A DNA stretch of 64,000 nucleotides from Chryseobacterium formosum (GCF_026460885.1 NZ_JAOVZW010000015.1:124001-188000), one strand, 5' to 3'; counted from the first letter of the stretch, positions 17,685 to 27,541 are shown. Notes: generated from the letters alone by a model not told the origin. A program made the numbers and translations.

Positions 17685-18288
17685 ATGACTGATTTTATCA
17701 GAGTTTTCATCCCTTTATATTTTATTGTTTTCTTTCTAACGGCGTTTTTCGGAACAAGTCTTATCGTTTCAAAAAGAATTGGAAAAAATCCGAATGTATT
17801 ACCAAAAGACGATTCTGCTTACGGATTAATCGGAAGATATTTTAAACTTACTTTAGTTTCCCTTTTTATTTACACTATTTTGCTTTTCATTTTTCCAAAT
17901 GATATTTTCGGAATTTATAATATCAATTTTTTTGAAAGAATTGTCTTTAGATATATTGGAGTTACTTTAATGATTTTTAAGTTTAATTTGGGTTCTTGTC
18001 GCGCAGTTTCAAATGAAGAATTCATGGAGAATTGGAATTGATGAAGATCTTAAAACAGAATTAATCACAATTGGACTTTTCAATTATTCAAGAAATCCAA
18101 TTTTCTTTGGAATGCTATTAAGTTTAATAGGTTTGTTTTTTACACTACCCACTTTAACTTCACTTATCTTTTTCATTATTTCTACTATTTTAATTCAGAC
18201 CCAAATCAGATTGGAGGAAGAATTTTTATTAAATCAACACGGTAATGATTATCTTCAATACAAAGCCAAAGTAAGAAGATTTTTGTAG
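17685..18288 (+). pseudogene. ICMT/PEMT-like membrane methyltransferase, frameshifted
   Basis: Two overlapping frames encode one protein. The first runs from 17685 to 18041 and stops after nonsense (KFNLGSCRAVSNEEF). The second, open to 18288, carries the conserved half: MKNSWRIGIDED, LITIGLFNYSRNPIFFGM and LEEEFLLNQHGNDYLQY, typical of isoprenylcysteine methyltransferase-like and phospholipid methyltransferase-like membrane enzymes. Removing one T from the TTTTT run at 17974-17978 restores a 200-residue protein reading LMILSLIWVLVAQFQMKNSW across the join. The promoter and both halves look undamaged, so the mutation is recent, a sequencing error, or a slip site. The family is fairly sure, the substrate unknown. 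Confidence 0.85.
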
Positions 18289-18355
18289 CAATATTTAATG
18301 AAATTTTAATCATCTACATCTATTCTAAATCATCACTTTTGCACAACTTTTTTGT

Positions 18356-18363
18356 ATATTTGG
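18356..18363 (+). promoter_or_regulatory. -7 element before dapD
   Basis: TATATTTG, 34 bases before the dapD start. Confidence 0.6.
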
Positions 18364-18397
18364 CAGTGAATTTTTAAAATAAATTTTAAACAATATT

Positions 18398-19210
18398 ATG
18401 TCATTACAACAAACTATTGAAAATATCTGGGACAACAGAGAATTATTGCAGAATGAAGACAGCCAAAAGGCAATTAGAGAGGTTATTTCTTTGGTTGATA
18501 AAGGAGAACTTCGTACAGCAGAGCCTACAGAAAACGGATGGCAGGTAAATGAATGGGTGAAAAAAGCTGTAGTAATGTATTTCCCGATCCAGAAAATGGA
18601 AACTATTGAAGTAGGTCCGTTTGAATTTCATGATAAAATGCCTTTGAAGAGAAACTATGCAGAAAAAGGTGTGAGAGTTGTACCACATGCGATTGCAAGA
18701 GAAGGAGCTTACATTGCTCCGGGAGTTATTTTGATGCCTTCATATGTGAACATTGGCGCTTATGTAGATTCAGGGACGATGGTTGACACTTGGGCGACTG
18801 TTGGAAGCTGTGCACAGATCGGTAAGAACGTTCATTTGAGTGGTGGTGTTGGAGTTGGTGGTGTTTTAGAACCGCTTCAGGCTGCTCCGGTAATAATTGA
18901 AGATGACTGTTTCATCGGTTCAAGATGTATCGTTGTAGAAGGAGTTCATGTAGAAAAAGAAGCAGTTTTGGGTGCGAATGTTGTGTTGACAGCTTCAACA
19001 AAAATTATCGATGTTACTGGAGATACTCCAATCGAAATTAAAGGTAGAGTTCCTGCCCGTTCTGTTGTAATCCCTGGAAGTTATACGAAGCAGTATCCTG
19101 CAGGAGAATATCAGGTTCCATGTGCTTTGATCATCGGTCAGAGAAAAGAATCTACAGATAAGAAAACATCTTTGAATGATGCTTTAAGAGAAAATAACGT
19201 AGCTGTTTAA
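18398..19210 (+). CDS. dapD: 2,3,4,5-tetrahydropyridine-2,6-dicarboxylate N-succinyltransferase
   Basis: 270 residues, the usual length. The N-terminal helical part (MSLQQTIENIWDNRELL) precedes a left-handed beta helix of hexapeptide repeats (IAPGVILMPSYVNIGAYVD, GTMVDTWATVGSCAQIG, VHLSGGVGVGGVLEPLQA), as in the trimeric DapD enzymes. It succinylates tetrahydrodipicolinate from succinyl-CoA in the lysine/diaminopimelate pathway. The next gene, a glycosyltransferase, begins ten bases after its stop, so the two are probably co-transcribed, although they share no pathway that I can see. Confidence 0.96.
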   Translation: MSLQQTIENIWDNRELLQNEDSQKAIREVISLVDKGELRTAEPTENGWQVNEWVKKAVVMYFPIQKMETIEVGPFEFHDKMPLKRNYAEKGVRVVPHAIAREGAYIAPGVILMPSYVNIGAYVDSGTMVDTWATVGSCAQIGKNVHLSGGVGVGGVLEPLQAAPVIIEDDCFIGSRCIVVEGVHVEKEAVLGANVVLTASTKIIDVTGDTPIEIKGRVPARSVVIPGSYTKQYPAGEYQVPCALIIGQRKESTDKKTSLNDALRENNVAV

Positions 19211-19220
19211 ATCTTTACAG

Positions 19221-19895
19221 ATGGCAATTCCTAAACAAATTTTTCAGACTTTCAAAACCGATAAGCTTCCTTGGCTTACGAAGTTTCATATCAAAAGAAT
19301 GCTCAAGAAAAATCCTGAGTATGAATATCATTTTTATGATGATAACAGAATTCAGACATTCTTTAAAGATGAATTTCCACCTGAGTATTTGAAAGCTTAC
19401 AACAGACTGACGATAGGAGCTGCCAAAGCAGATTTTTTCAGATATGCCATTCTTTATAAAAAAGGTGGTGTATATTTAGATGTAGACAGCGGAATCACCA
19501 AGCCGATTAAAAAGTTTATTCGTGAAGACGATGTAGCTTTGGTAACGGATGAAATTCCACACACATATTATGTACAATGGGGTCTTGCATATGCTGCAGG
19601 ACACCCATTTTTACAGAGAACTTTGGAGATGATTTTAGATAATATCAAAAACAATCCTTATCCTCATAATGTACATAAAACAACCGGACCAACCGTTTAT
19701 ACAGACGCAGTTAAAGCCTGTTTAAAAGAAGATCCAACTATTCCACATCGATTTATGGGACCGCATTATGACAATAATATGCAGTTTAAATATAAGCTTG
19801 GGAAATTCTTCCTTTACAGTGATAAATCTGAACACTGGAAGAGAAAACAGCTTACCCAAAACATTATAAAACCTGAGAATGAAGATAGCATTTGA
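19221..19895 (+). CDS. DXD-type glycosyltransferase (GT32-like sugar transferase)
   Basis: 224 residues. The region AAKADFFRYAILYKKGGVYLD, with the DXD metal and nucleotide-sugar site in LDVDSG near residues 84-88, matches the glycosyltransferase sugar-binding region containing DXD (Och1/capsular polysaccharide type, GT32). The start IPKQIFQTFKTDKLP is also typical. The donor and acceptor are unknown. It overlaps the next glycosyltransferase by 17 bases, so the two are probably translated together and act on one cell-surface glycan. Confidence 0.87.
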   Translation: MAIPKQIFQTFKTDKLPWLTKFHIKRMLKKNPEYEYHFYDDNRIQTFFKDEFPPEYLKAYNRLTIGAAKADFFRYAILYKKGGVYLDVDSGITKPIKKFIREDDVALVTDEIPHTYYVQWGLAYAAGHPFLQRTLEMILDNIKNNPYPHNVHKTTGPTVYTDAVKACLKEDPTIPHRFMGPHYDNNMQFKYKLGKFFLYSDKSEHWKRKQLTQNIIKPENEDSI

Positions 19896-20979
19896 TGCCA
19901 AACGTTTTTTTCATAATACTTCAGGATTAGGGAATTACTCGAGAGATTTAGTCAGAATTTTGTCTAAATATTATCCTGAAAATCAATACTTATTACTCAA
20001 TAAAAATAAATCGGAAAGAGGTTCCGATATTTTAGAAAATGCAAATGTTACCTTTGTAGAAACCTCCAAAGGAACAATGTCTCGACAGTTTAAAATGGGA
20101 AAAGATGCGCAGAAACAAAATGCGGATATTTTCCATGGATTATCAGGGGAATTACCTTTAAAATGGAACAAGAAGTCCATCAAAAAAATCGTCACCATTC
20201 ACGATTTGATATTCGTAAGATATCCTCAATATTATTCTTTTTTTGATAGAAAGATTCATCTTTGGAAATTCAAAAAAGCAGCAAATTCTGCGGACAAAAT
20301 TATTGCCATTTCAGAACAGACAAAAAGAGATATTATTCAATTTTTAAAAGTTCCTGAAAGTAAAATTGATGTGATTTATCAAGGTTGCCACAAAGCTTTT
20401 AAAGAACAACAATCCATTGAATTAATTCAAGATACAAAGCAGAAATTTAACATTCCAGAAAGGTTTGTTTTAAATGTCGGAACGATCGAAGAACGTAAAA
20501 ATCTTTTGAATGTCGTTAAGGCTATAAAAGACACTGAAATCCCATTAGTTATCGTTGGAAAAAAAACAAAATATTTTCAAAAAATATCGAATTTTATTGT
20601 GAAAAATAAAATGGAAAAACAGGTTCATTTTTTGGAAAGAGTTTCAATGGATGAATTAGCTGTTATTTATAAATTGGCTGATATTTTTGTTTATCCAAGT
20701 TTCTTTGAAGGCTTCGGAATTCCTGTGATAGAAGCGCTTTTCTCAAAAACTGTGACCGTTACAAGCAACACAAGTTGCCTTCCAGAAGCGGGTGGACCGG
20801 ATTCTGTTTACATCGATCCCGAAAATTATTTAGATATTCAATCAAAAATAAAATTTTTATGGGATAATAAATCGGAAAGAAAACGCCGTGCTGATAAGGG
20901 TTTTGAGTTTGTTCAGAAGTTTAATGACGAGCCAATTGCCAATCAATTAATGAATCTCTACAAAAAAATAGTGCAATAA
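19879..20979 (+). CDS. GT4-family glycosyltransferase
   Basis: 366 residues, GT-B fold. The N-terminal half has NTSGLGNYSRDLVRIL and DIFHGLSGELPL; the C-terminal nucleotide-sugar half has VLNVGTIEERKNLLNVVKA, the family motif PSFFEGFGIPVIEALFSKT and CLPEAGG. This is the usual pattern of mannosyltransferase-like retaining enzymes. It overlaps the preceding GT32-like gene. Probably cytoplasmic, adding a sugar to a lipid-linked or surface glycan; specificity cannot be deduced. The his promoter lies directly downstream, with no clear terminator between. Confidence 0.92.
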   Translation: MKIAFDAKRFFHNTSGLGNYSRDLVRILSKYYPENQYLLLNKNKSERGSDILENANVTFVETSKGTMSRQFKMGKDAQKQNADIFHGLSGELPLKWNKKSIKKIVTIHDLIFVRYPQYYSFFDRKIHLWKFKKAANSADKIIAISEQTKRDIIQFLKVPESKIDVIYQGCHKAFKEQQSIELIQDTKQKFNIPERFVLNVGTIEERKNLLNVVKAIKDTEIPLVIVGKKTKYFQKISNFIVKNKMEKQVHFLERVSMDELAVIYKLADIFVYPSFFEGFGIPVIEALFSKTVTVTSNTSCLPEAGGPDSVYIDPENYLDIQSKIKFLWDNKSERKRRADKGFEFVQKFNDEPIANQLMNLYKKIVQ

Positions 20980-20983
20980 AATC

Positions 20984-21013
20984 TTTGCAGTTTAAAAATA
21001 AGTTCTACATTTG
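20984..21013 (+). promoter_or_regulatory. Promoter of the his operon
   Basis: TTTG at 20984-20987 and TACATTTG at 21006-21013 with an 18-base spacer. The leader-peptide ATG is 18 bases further, so the leader RNA begins shortly before it. Confidence 0.75.
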
Positions 21014-21031
21014 TACCACAAAATTTCAACA

Positions 21032-21082
21032 ATGAAACCGAATTTTTTAACATTACATCATTACTATCATCATCTCTGCTAA
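21032..21082 (+). CDS. hisL: his operon leader peptide
   Basis: A 16-residue frame reads MKPNFLTLHHYYHHLC, with codons CAT CAT TAC TAT CAT CAT just before its end. Four histidine codons in six, 19 bases after the promoter and about 150 bases before hisG, mark it as a translated sensor of histidyl-tRNA supply, as in classical his attenuation. The TAA stop overlaps the first base of the segment AGACGG (21082-21087), which is complementary to one arm of the terminator. Stalling on the histidine codons would thus leave AGACGG free. The peptide itself needs no function. Too short for ordinary gene callers. Confidence 0.88.
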   Translation: MKPNFLTLHHYYHHLC

Positions 21083-21159
21083 GACGGAATTGATTGATAG
21101 GTAACTATGTTAAAAATCAAAATAATTAAAAACCGTCTGAGTAAACAGACGGTTTTTTT
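21082..21159 (+). promoter_or_regulatory. his attenuator: terminator with antiterminator segment
   Basis: The terminator is CCGTCTG (21133-21139), a six-base loop, CAGACGG (21146-21152), then seven T. AGACGG at 21082-21087, next to the leader stop, can pair instead with CCGTCT (21133-21138). The two pairings exclude each other, which is the logic of attenuation: a ribosome stalled on the histidine codons favours the antiterminator; one that reaches the stop covers AGACGG and lets the terminator form. Energies were not calculated. Confidence 0.82.
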
Positions 21160-21230
21160 GTTTCTAAATTCTTCCCGGGCAATTTATTTCAATTAATCAT
21201 TTTCGTTTACTCAGATTTAAAATAATCAAA

Positions 21231-22088
21231 ATGAGTAAATTAAAAATTGCAATACAAAAAAGCGGACGGCTTTACGAAGAATCCCTTCAGCTCCTCAAAG
21301 ATTGCGGTATTTTCGTCAACAACGGAAAAGATCAGCTGAAAGTTTCTGTAGAAAATTTCCCGATCGAAATTATGTATCTGCGAAACTCCGATATTCCTCA
21401 ATATCTGGAAGATGGAGTGGTAGATATTGCCATTGTCGGCGAAAATCTTTTAGCAGAAAAACAGAAAAATATTAAAATTATTCAACCTCTTGGATTCTCA
21501 AAATGCAGAGTTTCATTAGCAATTCCAAAAGAAGTTGAAACTGACGATATTGCCTATTTTCAAGGTAAAAAAATTGCCACCTCTTATCCGAATACCCTTA
21601 AAAATTTTCTTAATAAAAACAATATTTCAGCCGATATTCATGTCATTTCCGGTTCTGTGGAAATTGCCCCAAACATCGGATTAGCAGATGGAATTTGTGA
21701 TATTGTAAGCTCTGGAAGTACATTATTTAAAAATGGTTTGAGAGAAACAGTAACACTTTTAAAATCTGAAGCAGTTTTGGCAAAAACATCTCAATTGGAT
21801 ATAGAAAAACAGAATATTTTAGAAAAGTTTCTTTTCAGAATTAAAGCTGTTTTGAAGGCTAAAAATTCAAAATATATCTTAATGAATGTTCCGAATGACA
21901 AAATTGAAATTATTTCAAAAACTCTTCCTGTTCTTAAAAGTCCGACTGTAATCCCTTTAGCAGAAGAAGGTTGGAGCAGTATTCATTCCGTTATAAATGA
22001 AGAGAGATTTTGGGAAGTGATTGACGAACTGAAAGAAAAAGGAGCGCAGGATATTTTAATAATTCCAATTGATAAAATGGTGATTTAA
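21231..22088 (+). CDS. hisG: ATP phosphoribosyltransferase, long form
   Basis: 285 residues, the length of the HisG form with a C-terminal regulatory domain. It joins ATP and PRPP in the first, feedback-controlled step of histidine synthesis. Typical elements: KLKIAIQKSGRLYEES at the start, DIAIVGENLL, the PRPP site around LADGICDIVSSGSTL, and a C-terminal histidine-sensing module ending near KEKGAQDILIIPIDKM. It is the first gene of the operon, 71 bases after the attenuator T-run. No hisZ is present, as expected for the long form. Confidence 0.97.
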   Translation: MSKLKIAIQKSGRLYEESLQLLKDCGIFVNNGKDQLKVSVENFPIEIMYLRNSDIPQYLEDGVVDIAIVGENLLAEKQKNIKIIQPLGFSKCRVSLAIPKEVETDDIAYFQGKKIATSYPNTLKNFLNKNNISADIHVISGSVEIAPNIGLADGICDIVSSGSTLFKNGLRETVTLLKSEAVLAKTSQLDIEKQNILEKFLFRIKAVLKAKNSKYILMNVPNDKIEIISKTLPVLKSPTVIPLAEEGWSSIHSVINEERFWEVIDELKEKGAQDILIIPIDKMVI

Positions 22089-22089
22089 T

Positions 22090-23382
22090 ATGAAAATTAG
22101 TAAATATCCTGATAAAAACATTTGGTCTGAATTGATAAAAAGACCAGTTTTAAAAAGAGAAGAACTCACAGAAATCATTGTTGATATTTTCAAAAAAGTT
22201 CAAGAAAAGGGAGACCAGGCTCTGATTGATTTTAATAAGAAGTTCGACAAAGCTGAAGTTAAAAACATTAAGGTTTCCAATGAAGAAATAGAAAATTCAG
22301 AAAACCTCGTAAGTAAAGAATTAAAATTAGCAATTCAACAGGCAAAAGAAAATATTACAAAATTTCACGCTTCCCAAATCTCTGAAATTGAAAAGATTGA
22401 AACCACAAAAGGAGTCATTTGTTGGAGAGAAAACCGAGCGATAGAAAAAGTGGGAATCTATATTCCAGGAGGAACAGCGCCCTTATTTTCTACTGTTTTA
22501 ATGCTTGCAATTCCAGCACAATTGGCTGGATGTAAAGAAATTATTTTATGTACTCCACCGGATAAAAACGGAAATATTAATACTGCAATTTTATATACAG
22601 CGAAGCTTTGTGGAGTTGAAAAAATCTTTAAAACAGGAGGCGCCCAAGCTGTTGCAGCCATGACTTTTGGTACGGAAAGCATTCCGAAAGTTTACAAAAT
22701 TTTCGGACCCGGAAATCAATTTGTTGTTGCGGCAAAGGAATACTGCCAAAAGTTCGGTATTGCCATCGATATGCCTGCAGGACCGAGCGAGGTTTTGGTA
22801 ATAGCCGATGAACAGGCGATTCCTGCATTTTGTGCAGCTGATTTACTTTCTCAAGCAGAACACGGAAGCGACAGTCAGGTTATTTTTCTTTCTACCGATG
22901 AGAAAATTTTTAACCAAACCATTAAAGAAGCGGAAAATCAGCTTAAAGAACTTCCAAGAAATGATTTGGCGAAAGAATCATTGAAAAACAGTCATTTTAT
23001 TTTATTGAATACTATTGATGAAGCTTTGGAATTCAGTAATTTATATTCTCCAGAACATTTGATTTTAGCTTTGGAAGACTTTGAAAAATACATTCCGAAA
23101 ATTCAAAATGCAGGTTCAGTATTTCTGGGAAATTATTCATGTGAAAGTGCAGGAGATTATGCTAGCGGAACCAATCATACACTTCCAACTAACGGATTTG
23201 CAAAAAATTACAGCGGAGTTTCTTTAGACAGTTTTGTGAAGAAGATTACTTTCCAGAATTTATCAAAAGAAGGACTTCAAAACTTAGGGAAAACAATAGA
23301 AATCATGGCAGAAGCAGAAGGATTATTTGCTCACAAGAATGCCGTTTCAATCCGATTAAATCAAGAAAATGAAAGAATTTAA
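22090..23382 (+). CDS. hisD: Histidinol dehydrogenase
   Basis: 430 residues. It oxidises histidinol to histidine in two NAD+-dependent steps. Signature segments: IYIPGGTAPLFSTVLMLAIPA, KTGGAQAVAAMTFGTE, KIFGPGNQFVVAAK, and the zinc and catalytic region LLSQAEHGSDSQV, plus LYSPEHLIL with the Glu-His pair. It starts one base after hisG and overlaps hisC by 14 bases, which points to coupled translation. Confidence 0.97.
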   Translation: MKISKYPDKNIWSELIKRPVLKREELTEIIVDIFKKVQEKGDQALIDFNKKFDKAEVKNIKVSNEEIENSENLVSKELKLAIQQAKENITKFHASQISEIEKIETTKGVICWRENRAIEKVGIYIPGGTAPLFSTVLMLAIPAQLAGCKEIILCTPPDKNGNINTAILYTAKLCGVEKIFKTGGAQAVAAMTFGTESIPKVYKIFGPGNQFVVAAKEYCQKFGIAIDMPAGPSEVLVIADEQAIPAFCAADLLSQAEHGSDSQVIFLSTDEKIFNQTIKEAENQLKELPRNDLAKESLKNSHFILLNTIDEALEFSNLYSPEHLILALEDFEKYIPKIQNAGSVFLGNYSCESAGDYASGTNHTLPTNGFAKNYSGVSLDSFVKKITFQNLSKEGLQNLGKTIEIMAEAEGLFAHKNAVSIRLNQENERI

Positions 23383-24400
23383 TATCAATAGTTTAGTAAG
23401 AAAAAATATCCTTGAACTGCAGCCTTACATCAGTTTCAGAGATCAAAATGAGTTTAAAGATCCTGTTTTATTGGATGCCAATGAAAGTCCGTTTGGTGAA
23501 TTGAATCGTTATCCAGATTCCACGCAGAAAAAATTAAAGCAAAAACTCTCAGAAATAAAAAATATTTCATCTGATCAAATGGCAATCGGAAACGGAAGTG
23601 ATGAGTTGATTGATTTAATTATTAAAGTTTTCTGTGAACCAAAAAAAGATTCAATTTTAATGATGAATCCATCATTCGCAATGTATGGATTTTACGCTTC
23701 CATTAATGAAAACAGAGTTGTCAAATTAAATTTAAATGAAAATTTTGAAATTGTAAAAGAGAATTTTTTAAATATTATAAAGGATAATCAGTTAAAAATT
23801 TTCTTTTTGTGTTCACCCAATAATCCGACAGGAAACAGTATTGATGATATTGAGTTTTACATTAAAAATTTCAAGGGAATTGTAGTTGTTGACGAAGCAT
23901 ATATTGAATTTTCAGGAAAAAAATCATGTATTGAATTACTGGAAAAATATCCAAATCTTGTCGTTCTTCAAACCTTTTCAAAAGCATGGGGAATGGCGGG
24001 AGCAAGAGTTGGGGTAGCTTATTCGTCTCAGGAAATTATTAAGTTAGTCAATACTGTAAAAGCGCCTTATAATGTTAATTCTTTAAGTTTAAATAAAATA
24101 ATTGAAGTTATTAATAGAAAGGAGGTTGTAAATTCAAATATAGAAAATACTTTAAATGAAATTTCGTGGTTAAAAAATGAATTTCAAACGTTGAATTGTA
24201 TTAAAAAAATATATCCAACCGATGCAAATTTCTTTTTAGTTCAGTTTGAAAATGTGGAAAAAATTTATGAAAACCTATTGGAAAAAGAAATTCTCACCAG
24301 CAAAAGGAGTCCTAAAATTCCAAATTGTATTCGTATAAATGTTGGAAATAGAGAAGAAAATATTCAGTTAATTAACGTCTTAAAAAGTATTGAATTATGA
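23369..24400 (+). CDS. hisC: Histidinol-phosphate aminotransferase
   Basis: 343 residues, a class I/II PLP enzyme that makes histidinol phosphate from imidazole-acetol phosphate and glutamate. The substrate and cofactor sites are seen as [47 protein letters not shown] and the PLP lysine in [15 protein letters not shown]. It overlaps hisD by 14 bases and hisB by four. Confidence 0.97.
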   Translation: MKEFNINSLVRKNILELQPYISFRDQNEFKDPVLLDANESPFGELNRYPDSTQKKLKQKLSEIKNISSDQMAIGNGSDELIDLIIKVFCEPKKDSILMMNPSFAMYGFYASINENRVVKLNLNENFEIVKENFLNIIKDNQLKIFFLCSPNNPTGNSIDDIEFYIKNFKGIVVVDEAYIEFSGKKSCIELLEKYPNLVVLQTFSKAWGMAGARVGVAYSSQEIIKLVNTVKAPYNVNSLSLNKIIEVINRKEVVNSNIENTLNEISWLKNEFQTLNCIKKIYPTDANFFLVQFENVEKIYENLLEKEILTSKRSPKIPNCIRINVGNREENIQLINVLKSIEL

Positions 24401-25491
24401 AAAAAGCATTATTTATAGATAGAGACGGAACATTAATTATTGAACCAAAAACTGATTTTCAAGTTGATTCTTTAGAGAAATTAGAGTTTTATCCCGGAGT
24501 TTTTCAAAACCTTTCAAAAATTGTTAAAGAGCTTGACTATGAATTGATAATGGTAACGAATCAGGATGGTTTGGGAACGAAGAGTTTTCCTTACGAAGAT
24601 TTTATAAAACCTCATGAAAAAATGTTGAAAGCCTTTGAAAACGAAGGAATTATTTTCGATGATATTTTGATTGATAAGAGTTTTGAAAGCGAAAATCTAG
24701 CTACCAGAAAACCGGGAATCGGGATGTTCGGAAAATATATTTATGGGAATTATGATTTGGAAAATTCTTTTGTAATTGGGGACAGATTGACAGATATTCA
24801 GTTAGCGAAAAATTTAACTTCAAAAGCGATTTTCATTAATAAAATTCAAAATGATGATGTAGAATTGACAACAGATAGCTGGAGTGAAATTTATCAATAT
24901 TTAAAGCAAATTCCACGAAAATCTAAAGTTTCAAGAAAAACAAATGAAACAGATATTGAAATTGAAGTTAATCTCAACGGAAGTGGAAAATCTGAGATCT
25001 CGACAGGTTTGTATTTTTTTGATCATATGCTTGAACAGATCTCAAAACACAGTAATTTAGATTTAAAAATTAAAGTTAATGGTGACTTACAAGTCGATGA
25101 GCATCACACGATTGAAGATACCGGAATTGTTTTAGGAGAAGCTGTTTCGAAAGCTTTAGGAAATAAAAAAGGAATTGAAAGATATGGCTTTCTGCTTCCC
25201 ATGGATGATTGTCTGGCACAGGTTGCCATTGATTTTGGAGGAAGATCTTGGCTGGTTTGGAATGCAAATTTTAAAAGAGAAAAAATAGGAGATGTTCCAA
25301 CGGAAATGTTTCAACACTTCTTTAAATCTTTCACCGATTCGGCGAAATGTAATGTAAATATTAAAGTGGAAGGAGAAAATGAACACCACAAGATTGAATC
25401 GATTTTCAAAGCCTTTGCAAAAGCAATAAAAATGGCTGTTAATCAAACAGATCAGAACTTTAATTTACCATCAACCAAGGGAAGTTTATAA
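24397..25491 (+). CDS. hisB: Bifunctional histidinol-phosphatase / imidazoleglycerol-phosphate dehydratase
   Basis: 364 residues, two domains. The first ~165 residues are a HAD-type phosphatase: [13 protein letters not shown] with the nucleophile aspartate, [10 protein letters not shown] and [13 protein letters not shown]. The rest, from about residue 175, is the dehydratase: [22 protein letters not shown] and [15 protein letters not shown], supplying the manganese-binding histidines. The fusion is the same as in enterobacteria and is usual in Bacteroidota. It catalyses steps six and eight of the pathway. It overlaps hisC and is followed one base later by hisH. Confidence 0.97.
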   Translation: MKKALFIDRDGTLIIEPKTDFQVDSLEKLEFYPGVFQNLSKIVKELDYELIMVTNQDGLGTKSFPYEDFIKPHEKMLKAFENEGIIFDDILIDKSFESENLATRKPGIGMFGKYIYGNYDLENSFVIGDRLTDIQLAKNLTSKAIFINKIQNDDVELTTDSWSEIYQYLKQIPRKSKVSRKTNETDIEIEVNLNGSGKSEISTGLYFFDHMLEQISKHSNLDLKIKVNGDLQVDEHHTIEDTGIVLGEAVSKALGNKKGIERYGFLLPMDDCLAQVAIDFGGRSWLVWNANFKREKIGDVPTEMFQHFFKSFTDSAKCNVNIKVEGENEHHKIESIFKAFAKAIKMAVNQTDQNFNLPSTKGSL

Positions 25492-25492
25492 A

Positions 25493-26071
25493 ATGATTGC
25501 AATAATAAAATACAACGGGGGGAACGTAAATTCCGTGCAAAATGCATTGAACAGACTGGGTTCAGAATCGATTATTACAGATAATTTTGAATTAATTCAA
25601 AATGCAGATAAAGTTATTTTTCCAGGAGTTGGTGAAGCGTCTTCTACGATGAAAATTTTACAGGAAAAAGGCTTAGATCAGTTAATTCCAACTTTGAAAC
25701 AACCTGTTTTGGGAATTTGTCTGGGAATGCAATTAATGTGTAAAAATAACGAAGAAGGAAATACTGTCGGAATGGGAATTTTTGATATTAATGTCAAAAA
25801 GTTTCCTGCAAAAAATATCGTTCCGCACATGGGTTGGAATACAATTTCGGATTTTAATTCAGACCTTTTTTCAGATGTAAAAGAAGAAAGCGACGTCTAT
25901 TTTGTTCACAGTTTCTATTGTGAATTATCAGAAAATACAACTGCTGTCTGTGATTATATTTTGCCTTTTAGCGCGTCTTTGCAGAAAGATAATTTTTATG
26001 CGATGCAGTTTCATCCTGAAAAATCTGGTAGAATCGGAAGTCAATTATTACAACACTTTTTAAAACTTTAA
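25493..26071 (+). CDS. hisH: Imidazole glycerol phosphate synthase, glutaminase subunit
   Basis: 192 residues, a class I glutamine amidotransferase. The nucleophile cysteine is in [10 protein letters not shown] and the His-Glu pair in MQFHPEKSG. It releases ammonia from glutamine for the HisF subunit. The start follows hisB by one base, and hisA begins two bases after its stop. The adjacent [13 protein letters not shown] loop is typical of HisH rather than of other amidotransferases. Confidence 0.97.
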   Translation: MIAIIKYNGGNVNSVQNALNRLGSESIITDNFELIQNADKVIFPGVGEASSTMKILQEKGLDQLIPTLKQPVLGICLGMQLMCKNNEEGNTVGMGIFDINVKKFPAKNIVPHMGWNTISDFNSDLFSDVKEESDVYFVHSFYCELSENTTAVCDYILPFSASLQKDNFYAMQFHPEKSGRIGSQLLQHFLKL

Positions 26072-26073
26072 GT

Positions 26074-26796
26074 ATGAAAATTATTCCTGCAATTGACATT
26101 ATCGACGGAAAATGTGTACGTCTGTCAAAAGGTGATTACGGAACAAAGAAAATTTATAATGAAAATCCTATAGAAGTTGCTAAAGAATTCGAATATTTTG
26201 GAATAAAATTTCTTCATTTAGTTGATTTGGATGGAGCAAAATCCAAACATATTGTCAATCAAAAAGTATTGGAAAATATTGCAAAAGAAACGTCTTTACA
26301 AATTGATTTCGGAGGTGGTTTGAAAACCTTAGAAGATATCGAAATTGCTTTTAATTCAGGGGCAAAACAGATTACCATCGGAAGTATTGCGGTTCAAAAT
26401 CCTGAGTTTTGTTTTGATTTAATTCAAAAATTTGGATCAGAAAAAATTATTCTGGGAGCTGATTGTGAAAATAGGAAAATAAAAACTTCAGGCTGGCTGG
26501 AAGAAAGCGAGAAAGATGTTATTGATTTTATTCTCCAATATCAGAAAAAAGAGGTAAAAAATACAATCTGTACCGATATTTCAAAAGATGGAATGTTAGA
26601 AGGTCCTTCAACAGATTTATACCAAGATATTTTAGCTCAAACTTCCATTCAATTGGTTGCGAGTGGTGGAATTTCGGGTATTGAAGACGTTTACAAAATG
26701 AAAGAAATCGGATGTTCCGGAACGATCATCGGAAAAGCGATTTATGAAGGCAGAATCAGCTTAAAACAACTTCAAAATTTTATTGAGAATGCTTAA
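26074..26796 (+). CDS. hisA: ProFAR isomerase
   Basis: 240 residues, a TIM barrel with the twin phosphate-binding halves typical of HisA. The start [22 protein letters not shown] holds the first catalytic aspartate; [15 protein letters not shown] holds the second, and [13 protein letters not shown] is the phosphate loop. It isomerises ProFAR to PRFAR. It overlaps hisF by eight bases. Confidence 0.97.
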   Translation: MKIIPAIDIIDGKCVRLSKGDYGTKKIYNENPIEVAKEFEYFGIKFLHLVDLDGAKSKHIVNQKVLENIAKETSLQIDFGGGLKTLEDIEIAFNSGAKQITIGSIAVQNPEFCFDLIQKFGSEKIILGADCENRKIKTSGWLEESEKDVIDFILQYQKKEVKNTICTDISKDGMLEGPSTDLYQDILAQTSIQLVASGGISGIEDVYKMKEIGCSGTIIGKAIYEGRISLKQLQNFIENA

Positions 26797-27541
26797 AAAG
26801 AGAATTATTCCATGTTTGGATATAAAAGATGGAACAACGGTAAAAGGAATCAATTTTGAAGGATTGAGAAATGCCGGAAATCCTATTGAACTGGCGAAAA
26901 AATATGAAAATGAAGGCGCCGATGAATTAGTTTTTCTGGATATTACAGCAACTATTGAAGAGCGAAAAACTTTTGTTGAATTGGTAAAAGAAATTGCAAA
27001 AGAACTAAGCATTCCCTTTACAGTTGGAGGCGGAATTTCGACGATCGAGGATGTCAGAAAATTACTGGAAGCGGGAGCGGATAAGATTAGTATTAATTCT
27101 TCGGCAGTTAAAAATCCACAATTAATTTCTGATTTGTCTAAGGAATTTGGAAGCCAATGCATTGTTGTTGCGATAGATACAAAGCTTATTAATCATTCGG
27201 ATTGGATTCATGTAAAAGGTGGACGAGAAATTACAGATTTAAAGACTTTGGATTGGGCAAAAAAAGTAGAAGAATTGGGAGCTGGAGAAATTCTTTTAAC
27301 TTCAATGGATGGAGACGGGACGAAAAATGGTTTTGATTTGAGAATAACAAAATTAATCTCTGAAAATGTAAATATTCCTGTCATTGCTTCAGGAGGAGCA
27401 GGAAATATGGCTGATTTTGAAAATGTTTTTAATAAAACAAAGGCAACAGGAGCTTTGGCTGCGAGTGTTTTTCATTTTGGAGAAGTGAAAATCCAGGATT
27501 TGAAAAGTGAATTAAAATCTAAAAAAATTGCAATACGATGA
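26789..27541 (+). CDS. hisF: Imidazole glycerol phosphate synthase, cyclase subunit
   Basis: 250 residues from the ATG at 26789, giving the usual start [20 protein letters not shown]; a TTG six bases earlier is less likely. The TIM barrel carries [22 protein letters not shown] and [12 protein letters not shown], all typical of HisF. It closes the imidazole ring with ammonia from HisH, releasing AICAR, which links the pathway to the purine genes. It overlaps hisIE by four bases (ATGA). Confidence 0.97.
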   Translation: MLKKRIIPCLDIKDGTTVKGINFEGLRNAGNPIELAKKYENEGADELVFLDITATIEERKTFVELVKEIAKELSIPFTVGGGISTIEDVRKLLEAGADKISINSSAVKNPQLISDLSKEFGSQCIVVAIDTKLINHSDWIHVKGGREITDLKTLDWAKKVEELGAGEILLTSMDGDGTKNGFDLRITKLISENVNIPVIASGGAGNMADFENVFNKTKATGALAASVFHFGEVKIQDLKSELKSKKIAIR

